Shown piece by piece: positions 57,376 to 64,000 of a DNA stretch of 64,000 nucleotides; position 1 is the stretch's first letter; every line of letters begins with the position of its first letter. The stretch lies in contig JANVCC010000219.1 of the NCBI GenBank assembly GCA_025345505.1, positions 972,339 to 1,036,338 of the forward strand. The letters run 5' to 3'. Below the pieces are notes generated by a model, which had not been told where the DNA came from, made no database searches, and worked only from the letters and a program-made list of their open reading frames with translations. The DNA is from Todiramphus chloris collaris (Eukaryota; Chordata; Aves; Coraciiformes; Alcedinidae). A program made the position numbers and the translations under genes.

Positions 57376-59037
57376 CCTCTGCTCCTTTCTTCTTTCTCTA
57401 CTTGGTGGTTGTTGACAAGCGTGGGGTGAGGATGTTCCCGGGTCGGGACGTTCCCGGCTGGGAGTCCTGAGGAGGTTTCTCTTTGTGACCTTCTCCAAGT
57501 GCCCTGTGTCAGGCTGAACTTTGAATGCTGAACTTTGAATTATTTAAAGCTTGTTAAATGATTCTATGGGATAAGTGAGGTCGCAGAAATGTTGCTTCTT
57601 GTGTTGGACTCGGCAGAGTTGTTTCCCTGACCTCCCCTGTGTCACCACAAGACTTTGGAAGGGAAAAGAAAGACAGGGGAGAACTGGGACGTTTTCCCTG
57701 TGCTTGCCTGGATCGTACCTTGCTGTGGTTTTTAGAAAGGAAATAATTCAATTGCACCTCTTTAGAGATCCTGTAGCCCAGGAGAGGTTGTTAGAGGACC
57801 AAACTCATTCAGCTTTATCTCAGATGAAGACCTGGAGCACCCTCCAGCAGGAGAAGCACTGCCCAGTGTGATCCGGGTCGCTCTTCTCCTCTGGTTTTGG
57901 TAAAGCACCAGCCCCTGCACGCTCCCAAACCCCGGGGGCGGTCACCGTGCCCCTGGTTGTTGGCAACAGGCAGTGGCTGAGCCAAGGCCCTTCCTTCTTG
58001 GCCGTGACGTTGTATTTAACACGGGGACAGCGACGCCACCAGAGGCACTTGCGGGATGGCAGCTGCCTGTCCCCAGTCCAGTTTGGGCAGTCCCTGAGGT
58101 ACTGGCCATCAAATTACGGGTGTGTCTTGTGGAAGGGGGAGCTGCACTGGGGAAACCTCCCTGTCCCAGAAATCATTTGAAGTTCAGGTTTCAGCCTGAA
58201 AGGTTTTATTGGTTGTACGACCACGCGGCGCGGCGGCAACACGGCACACACGAAACCAGAAGGGAAGCAACCGCCCAACGCCGAGCGAAACACAGAACGT
58301 GGTCCCTGGCCCTGCAGCTACCTGAAATACTTTGCTCCTCACTGAGGTTGGAGTAAAGCCCCGAGATGGTTTGATATCCTGGTTTTCCTCCTGCTCGAGA
58401 CACTGGGATTGCTGCCGGGCCAGTGTCAGCACCCGCAGCCGTAGGTGACACCACAGCAGCAGCTACCGGCTTGCGGCAGCCGCTGGGCCCCAAACGCTGG
58501 CTCGAGGAGGAAATAATACACTGGGGGGCAACACCAGCCTCAGCTTGCTGCTGCTGCTGCTCTGCAGTGGTTTGGAAATTATGCTGAGGTTAAACCAGCT
58601 GAATTTACCTCCAAATATTCAGAGCAGCTCATCTGTGGAGAAAGTGGGTCTGTTTTTTCAGTAGGTTGAATTATTGAACCAGAAGAATTTCCACTAAAAG
58701 CCTAGAAGAGTCTTTAATTTAGCACAAGTGCATTGTATTTATCTAAAACCTGACAAATTATAACTCCTCCTTGGCCTTTTTTAATGATGGCTTAGTAAAT
58801 ATGTTCTCCTGCAAATCCAATTCATATATTTTTATATTAAAACTCTCAAAGTGGTGCTTCCTTTCTTGGCCTGACTCATTTCAGCCTAAAGGTGTTAAAG
58901 GGAAGGATCCAGCAACAGCCCAGCTGAACTGTCCCTCTCTTCTTACCTATGGATCACACGAGGTGAAGGAGAGAAGGAAAACTTACACAGCATCTCCTGC
59001 TGCTCACCAGTAGAGCCCAAACAACAACTATTTGGTC
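57376..59037. other. Spacer between DDX19 and UBXN10, no recognised gene
   Basis: Includes a minus-strand open frame of 95 codons at 58206-58493 (containing GKPGYQTISGLYSNLSEEQS) with a donor-like TTTCAG/GTAGCT, and AT-rich sequence at 58600-58900. None can be assigned. Confidence 0.35.
58205..58210 (-). terminator. Poly(A) signal AATAAA on the minus strand, possibly for UBXN10
   Basis: TTTATT on the plus strand reads AATAAA on the UBXN10 strand, 1.37 kb beyond the UBXN10 stop. No closer canonical hexamer was noticed. It would end either a long UBXN10 3' UTR or the unexplained open segments at 58.2-59.4 kb. Confidence 0.3.
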
Positions 59038-59342
59038 TTAAAAAGACGATGAAGTGATGCTCTTAGAAGCTGCACTGAGGTTATCCAGAAAGAGCTGAGC
59101 CCTCCCAGGGGTGTCACCATCAGTTCTGCAATTTAATACTTCACAACAACCCATTACAAATGTTATTCCAGTTATTTCCAGGCTGGTTTTGGGTTCGATC
59201 TCCTTTTCAGTCACTCTCGAGATGTTTAGGATGCTGACAATCTCCAGAGTTCCGTTTCCACCTTCCCAAATAGGTGCAGAGGCATCTGGGTCCAGGCTGC
59301 AAAGTGCTTTACCTTCCTGAAATACTGAAAAGGGCTTGGAAA
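59038..59342 (-). other. Unidentified open segment with strong splice acceptor
   Basis: On the minus strand, TGATGTTTTTCTTTGCAG is followed at 59349 by an open frame of about 100 codons. It begins TEVSKPFSVFQEGKALCSLD and ends SAASKSITSSSF before a stop at 59038. A consensus donor (GGAAG followed by GTAAAG) lies about 38 nt into it, so the exon could also be short. I do not recognise the product. It might be an alternative 3' exon of UBXN10, a terminal exon of an unannotated gene, or a chance open frame; the plus strand is also open here. Confidence 0.25.
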
Positions 59343-59583
59343 CTTCGGTCTGCAAAGAAAAACATCAACCATTTAAAAAAAAAACAAACCCCGACCAAAC
59401 AACAAAACACAAAGAGGCCGAAGGTCGGTGGCGCTCAGGAAGCAGTTTGTGATGGCACGGGTGGAAAAGGTGCTGCTTATGGGGCAGGTAGGTACACCTG
59501 AAATACTATTTCAACACCCTCTGCGTTGGGGGGAGCTTGGGGAAGATGGCAAGATGAAGAAAGGCCCAGGAAGCAGCAGGCTC

Positions 59584-60510
59584 TTAGTTCTTTGGAAGAA
59601 GCTGTGCATCCCACTCAGCGGAACGGCCCCTGAGGGCACCTCGGCGCTGCCAAAGATCCGCGGCGTGCGGCTCCTTCCGCCGGATGCACAGCACGGACTT
59701 GTGGAGGATCCCGCACTCCTGGAGGGATCTCGTCAGGTCCGAGAAGCTCCGTCGAGGCACCTCCATGGTTTCCAGGCTGCAGAGTTTGTATTCGGCCGAC
59801 GTTTCCCGTTCTGCCACGGCCAGGACCGTCTGGAGGCTGTCAGTGGGCTTGAAGTGGTGCTCGAATCTCTGCCCGGAGGGGGAGCGGATAGCGAGCAGCA
59901 AGCGCGCCGCTGCCGTCAGCGGCTCTGCCGAGCCCCAAGTCGATGTTGAAGGGCTCTCTTGCCTCGTTTTCCCTCCCGGCTTCTCAGGAGGACACTGCAG
60001 GTGTGAGCTGTTGCCGTGGCTCTCTGCCAACACACCGGCAGGGCCTCGCTCTCCAGAAAGAGCTTTGCTTTTCGGCGCCTCCTCCTGCCCCTCGCTCAGC
60101 GTGAGCCGGTCGGTCTGTTCGGCCACGGCTTCCACGGCTCCTCTCCAGCCGATGGAGGGGAGCACCCGGTACTTGTTGAGGGAGGAGGAGCTCCTCAAAG
60201 GCACTTGCTGCAGGAGCTCTGGGATTTCCTCGGGTGACACCTGCCCGGCCTGGAACGCGGGTTTTGTGGACAACACTCGCCGGCCGTTCGCTAATCCGGG
60301 AGGAGCTGCCGGTGGCGGGGAGGGTGGCACCCGGCAGGGGCAGGATTCCGCGCTCTGGGGACAACTGAAGCTTGGCCTCGTGCGGCCCTTGGCGGATTTT
60401 GGCCTGGCGACGTGCATGGCGGAGGCGTTTGTCGGAGAGGAAGAGGCTGCCGGGCTCGGAGGGAAGCGGAGGTGAGCTGGTGCTAAGTTCAGGAGAGCCG
60501 CTGTGGCCAT
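59584..60510 (-). CDS. UBXN10: UBXN10: UBX domain-containing protein 10 (ciliary p97/VCP adaptor)
   Basis: A single coding exon of 308 aa; the human protein is about 280. The start chosen is ATG at 60510 (MATAALLNLAPAHL), which aligns with the human N-terminus. The frame stays open five codons further to a GTG, which is 5' UTR just after a splice acceptor (CTCTGCAG, exon start 60525). Shared landmarks are ARPKSAKGRTRPS near the N-terminus, EEIPELLQQVP and SSSLNKYRVLPSI in the middle, and a C-terminal UBX domain (about residues 200-283) with RLLLAIRSPSGQRF and ETMEVPRRSFSDL. UBX proteins bind the ATPase p97/VCP. UBXN10 is reported to localise to cilia and to interact with the intraflagellar transport B complex. 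After the UBX domain the reading frame continues about 25-30 residues further than in human. A strong RFX X-box in its promoter agrees with a ciliary role. Confidence 0.95.
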   Translation of the reverse strand: MATAALLNLAPAHLRFPPSPAASSSPTNASAMHVARPKSAKGRTRPSFSCPQSAESCPCRVPPSPPPAAPPGLANGRRVLSTKPAFQAGQVSPEEIPELLQQVPLRSSSSLNKYRVLPSIGWRGAVEAVAEQTDRLTLSEGQEEAPKSKALSGERGPAGVLAESHGNSSHLQCPPEKPGGKTRQESPSTSTWGSAEPLTAAARLLLAIRSPSGQRFEHHFKPTDSLQTVLAVAERETSAEYKLCSLETMEVPRRSFSDLTRSLQECGILHKSVLCIRRKEPHAADLWQRRGALRGRSAEWDAQLLPKN

Positions 60511-60710
60511 TGCTTCTCCCGGCACCTGCAGAGGAGGGAGCGGAGGGAAAAGTTACAGGAGCTGGCCAGGAAGCTTCTAGAAAACTTCATCTCCCCACAG
60601 CTCCCAGGCTTGTGCTGCAGGCCAGCTGAGAACAGCCACAAATCTGGCGTATCGCCGCGTAGGCAGCGATCCTCCGGCTCAGGAGAGGCCCAGTCGGAGA
60701 CAGCAGGATA

Positions 60711-60790
60711 CGTGTACTGCTGGGTGCTGGCTACAGGTGCTGCTGGGTGTACTGTGTACTGCTGGGTGTACTGTGTACTGCTGGGTGCTG
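60711..60790. repeat. Short tandem repeat (GTGTACTGCTGG type)
   Basis: Irregular copies of TGTACTGCTGGGTG in the UBXN10 intron. Confidence 0.8.
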
Positions 60791-60855
60791 GCTTTGTCAG
60801 GAATTGCTTCAAGTTGACCCAGAGTTGTGCCCTTCCCAACTTAAAGGAAGTGTTT

Positions 60856-61405
60856 CATAGAATCATAGACTGGTGGGGGCTGGAAGGGACCTCTGGAGAT
60901 CATGGAGTCCAACCCCCCTGCCCCAGCAGGGTCACCCAGGGCAGCCCACACAGGAACAGAGCCAGGGGGGCTGGAAAAGCTCCAGAGAAGGAGACTCCAC
61001 AGCCTCTCTGGGCAGCCTGGGCCAGGCTCTGTCACCCTCAGAGGGAAGAAGTTTCTCTTCCTGTTGAGGTGGAACTCCCTGTGTTCCAGTTTGTGACCAT
61101 CACCTCTCATCCTACCCCAGGGCACCACTGCCAAGAGCCTGGCCCCTTCTGCCTGACCCCCACCCTGCAGATCTCTGTAACCATTCATCAGATCCCCTCT
61201 CAGGCTTCTCTTCTCCAGGCTGAACAGCCCCAGGGCTCTCAGCCTTTCCTCATCAGAGATGTTCCAGCCCCTTCAGCATCTTTGTAGCTCTCTGTTCAAC
61301 AACTCCCTGTCCCTCATGAACTGGGGAGACCAGAACTGAACACAGTGCTCCAGATGTGGTCTCACTAGGGCAGAGCAGAGGGGAAGGAGAACCCCCCTCA
61401 ACCTG
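60856..61405 (-). mobile_element. CR1 LINE fragment in the UBXN10 intron
   Basis: CATAGAATCATAGACTGG and GGACCTCTGGAGATCATGG at the left; CCAGATGTGGTCTCACTAGG near the right. Confidence 0.92.
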
Positions 61406-62466
61406 CTGGCCACACTCTTCTTTATGCACCCCAGATGTGTTTTATGGGAAAAGCAGGAATGTTTGTTCTCTAAAGGTAAAAACTCAGTGCAAACAGGAGA
61501 TGAGTGAACTCCAGAGCCCAGATCTGGCCCAGTCGCTGTTCCTGCCAGGACAAGTTTGAGTCCCCACCGCAGACTTTGGGGTGAGACTGACTACACCTTG
61601 CTGCTTAAAAACCTCTGGAGACCTTTGAGATTGACTACGTCTGGTTGAACACAGAGAGAGCCCTTTCTGACCCCTGCCGTGACCAAAAGCTGCTGGAACA
61701 ACATTGCCCTTACACACGAAGCCACGTGCTGCTGCCTGTTCCCCAGCTGAGCTGCACTCAGACCACTTGTCCTTTCCTGGAACAGGGTCACGTGGCTCCT
61801 CTGCCTTTTTTTGCCCAGTGGGATTTCTCGAGGGGATGGACAAAATGCCAACCGTGATCCTTGGGAATTCTCCAGGAATTACAGAGTTGGACTCACCTGC
61901 TGCTCCCCCCAACAAAACAAACAGGCAGAAAGGAATGGTTGTTCCAGAACCGTTTGCCAGTGACAGGTTACTGAGAGCCTGGGCTCTGCTGTGAAATGGA
62001 AACGCTCGGCAAAGCGAGCCAAGGTGGGGTCCCAGCACCCAGGGGCACGTCCCCGTCAGCGCTCGGAGAGCTGTCCCTCCGTAAGCCTGCAGCTCTCGGA
62101 CAGGGACGCGCTGCCCAAGCGACTCATCGGAGTTTCCTAGGAGCCCGTGGGTGGGAGGAGGGGAGATTGTGCATTTCATGGGCTGCCTCTAACAAATAAA
62201 CTCCAAGGCAACACTCTGCAGTCCGGCAGCCTCTGAACAGGAGCTCCCAAGTGTGCTAGAGCACTTACCAGTGAGAAGAGTAAAAACCCCAAAGCAACCT
62301 GCCAGAGCCACAGTGGGACCCTGCCGAGGGGGGCTGTCCCACTTCAGCACAGTACATAGCAGAGGTTTGAGGTGAAGAGGTGTAATAAACACAGTGCTTT
62401 CACCTGAGGGGGTGGGATGGGGAACTGCAGCCAGGGAGGGCTGTGCCCACAGGGCCCCCAGGTGCC

Positions 62467-62717
62467 ACAGAATCACAGAAAAATCTGGTTGGAAAAGACC
62501 TTGAAGATCAGCAAGTCCAAGTGTTCCCCCAGCACTGCCAGGGCACCACTGACCCCTGGCCCTCAGCATCACAGCTCCACAGCTCTGAAACCCCTCCAGG
62601 GATCACGGGGACTCCACCCCTGCCCTGGGCAGCCTGGGACAGCCCTGGACAACCCTCAAGGGCAAGAAATTGTTCCTCAGCTCCAACCTAAACCTCCCCT
62701 GGGGCAACTTGAGGCCT
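62467..62717 (-). mobile_element. CR1 LINE 3' fragment near the UBXN10 promoter
   Basis: CACAGAATCACAGAAAAATC, then TGGTTGGAAAAGACCTTGAA; same subfamily as 31385 and 54977. Confidence 0.92.
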
Positions 62718-62846
62718 TTGGTGACCCCTGGACCTGGAAGGGTGGGCAGCCCAAGGCCCTGGCCCCACAGCAGAGCCCCCAGTGCCAGTCTGGCCCCAGC
62801 CCCACCGCCAGGCCCCGGCCCCAGAGCCGGTCCCGGTCCCGGCCCC

Positions 62847-62902
62847 GCCGCCCCTCACCCGCCGCCCCTCACCCGCCGCCCCTCACCTGCCGCCCCTCAG
62901 CT
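62847..62902. repeat. 14-bp repeat at the UBXN10 exon-1 donor
   Basis: Four tandem copies of GCCGCCCCTCACCC or close variants. On the gene strand each reads GGGTGAGGGGCGGC, so three of the four contain GGTGAGG. The copy with CAG before GTGAGG (intron start 62886) is the likely real donor; the outermost copy has lost the GT. Confidence 0.8.
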
Positions 62903-63000
62903 GCCGCCGCGGGCCCGTCCCGCCCGCCGCAAACACAGCCGCGTTGCCGGGGCGACCGCCTCACTTCCGCCCGCGCGCTACGCCCCGCCCCGCAACCACA
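62887..63000 (-). promoter_or_regulatory. UBXN10 CpG promoter and non-coding first exon with RFX X-box
   Basis: This very CpG-rich segment has, on the minus strand, an exact X-box GTCGCC CC GGCAAC (62943-62956), an ETS-like CACTTCCG on the plus strand (~62962), and a GC box in the CGCCCCGCCCCGC tract (~62977-62990). The likely first exon ends at 62887 with GCAG followed by GTGAGG. X-boxes bind RFX factors, which drive ciliary genes. The start site is not determined; it should lie around 62900-62950. Confidence 0.6.
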
Positions 63001-63035
63001 GAGACCAAGGGGCCGGAGCGCCGCCNNNNNNNNNN

Positions 63036-64000
63036 AGGACACCCAGGGCTGCGGTGCCGGGGCGCAGGGGCAGCCCCATCACCTCCTGTGGGGCCGGAGG
63101 CTTTGTCCCGAGGGACACAAGGGGTGAGCGGGGAGGAGGGGGTGGCATCAGGGTCCTCTCCCATACCAGGGTTGTCCCCGACCCTTCAGCAGGCGCTGTC
63201 ATTTCATCACCCCACTGGAACGGCAAAAGCCCTTGGGTTTTAAACCCTGGGACGTTAACAACGCAACAAGCACGACACCTTCTGAGCGAAGGCAGCAGAA
63301 CGGTGACAAGGGGCCGATTCTAACCCCAGTGGGACTGAACAGCTCCACCCGAGCGATCGCTGAATACAGCCGGACAAATCAACTCCTTCCACAAGACCAC
63401 CCAGGGACCAAAAACATCTCCAGGGGACATTTTAAGCTTGTTTTGCACCAGGAGAGCCACAGCCAGTGCGTGCTGAGGGGGGAGGACGGACCCCCCGATC
63501 CCTGAGTCAGTTTTCCTCGTGGGAACACCACCCGTAGCTCTGACATTTCTGTCTCTCCCCATTAATCCCTTCTTAAACCCACTTTCTAGCGAACCAAAGG
63601 CTTCTCCCACTACCAAATGTCCACCAAAGGCAGCAAGAGAGAGGCAATAAATAACTGGAGATAAGTTATCAAGCCTGTGGGTGTGACCAAGGTGACCAGC
63701 TCCTCAGCTCAGCTCGTCCCATCCCAGGATGTTCACCAACATCCCGCCCAGATCAAAGCGCTGGGCACATTTACAGTTCAGCAAGGCTCTGAAGGAGCTG
63801 ATGCCCCGGGTTGATTCTTCTCTTTGTTCACCCCATGGGAAGGCTGGAAAAGTTTCTTTCCTATTTCCATTTTTCATAATTTCCACCGCTGGTTTTGAAG
63901 CTGCTGGGTTCATGGCTCGGTTGGAGAGAGGGGATCTCAGATCCTCCGCAGAGGAGGAGGCCTTAAAAGGATGGTGTTTGGGTCAAGCCACCCATGGGTC
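63036..64000. other. Sequence beyond the UBXN10 promoter, no gene recognised
   Basis: Follows a 10-N gap at 63026-63035. No splice-supported exon, CR1 or tandem repeat is evident to the window end. Confidence 0.4.

Larger units (their letters stand above)
60526..62886 (-). other. UBXN10 intron in the 5' UTR
   Basis: The interval runs from the donor GGCAG followed by GTGAGG (intron start 62886) to the acceptor CTCTGCAG (AG at 60527-60526). It contains two CR1 fragments and a GTGTACTGCTGG-type short repeat. Between 61406 and 62466 I see no coding exon or recognisable element. The intron is inferred from splice signals and from the usual UBXN10 layout of one coding exon preceded by untranslated sequence. 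Confidence 0.55.

Noticed and set aside
59684..60475. Plus-strand open frame of 263 codons
   Set aside because: Antisense shadow of the UBXN10 coding exon.
60511..60525. GTG start five codons upstream for UBXN10
   Set aside because: The GTG is the first codon after a splice acceptor and the next ATG aligns with the known N-terminus.

Overview
The window looks like a gene-bearing, GC-rich stretch of a bird nuclear genome. The evidence is about seventeen fragments of the CR1 LINE (the dominant avian retrotransposon), short introns, many GC-rich minisatellites, and protein-coding exons that match vertebrate orthologues almost codon for codon. Three N runs mark assembly gaps (29655-29754, 44102-44111, 63026-63035), each in or beside low-complexity or GC-rich sequence.

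Three genes can be read with confidence. (1) VWA5B1 lies on the minus strand with 21 coding exons from 33920 down to 10950, encoding 1301 residues. It carries an N-terminal VIT domain, a vWA domain with an intact MIDAS motif, and a long Ser/Pro-rich C-terminal half. (2) DDX19 (DDX19A/B type) lies on the plus strand with 12 exons from 44377 to 55568, encoding 479 residues. It is a DEAD-box mRNA-export helicase with every helicase motif present. (3) UBXN10 lies on the minus strand with a single coding exon at 59584-60510 and an untranslated first exon ending at 62887. It is a ciliary UBX-domain adaptor. VWA5B1 and UBXN10 are neighbours on human 1p36.12, whereas human DDX19A/B are on 16q22, so the position of DDX19 between them deserves checking.

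Layout: 1-10949 is intergenic sequence on the 3' side of VWA5B1. It has one CR1, a 17-bp purine-rich minisatellite, and two perfect RFX X-box palindromes, one of them near a forkhead motif. 10950-33920 is VWA5B1. 33921-39700 is its probable 5' untranslated intron, leading to a GC-rich candidate first exon with a GTAAGT donor at 39532. 39900-44160 holds CR1s and an unrecognised minus-strand candidate gene with a good terminal exon and poly(A) signal. 44166-44560 is the DDX19 CpG promoter, followed by DDX19 and a long 3' UTR. 57371-59580 is spacer with one or two unexplained open minus-strand segments. 59584-63000 is UBXN10 with its CpG promoter.

The most unusual structure is the repeated occurrence of minisatellites whose unit contains a splice signal of the adjacent exon. 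They sit at the exon-10 donor of VWA5B1 (28 copies of an 18-bp unit), the exon-16 acceptor of VWA5B1 (six exact copies of a 27-bp unit), and the exon-1 donor of UBXN10 (four copies of a 14-bp unit). A second theme is RFX X-boxes: three exact matches to the consensus, one of them in the UBXN10 promoter. All identifications come from reading the sequence and from memory of the families; no search was run.
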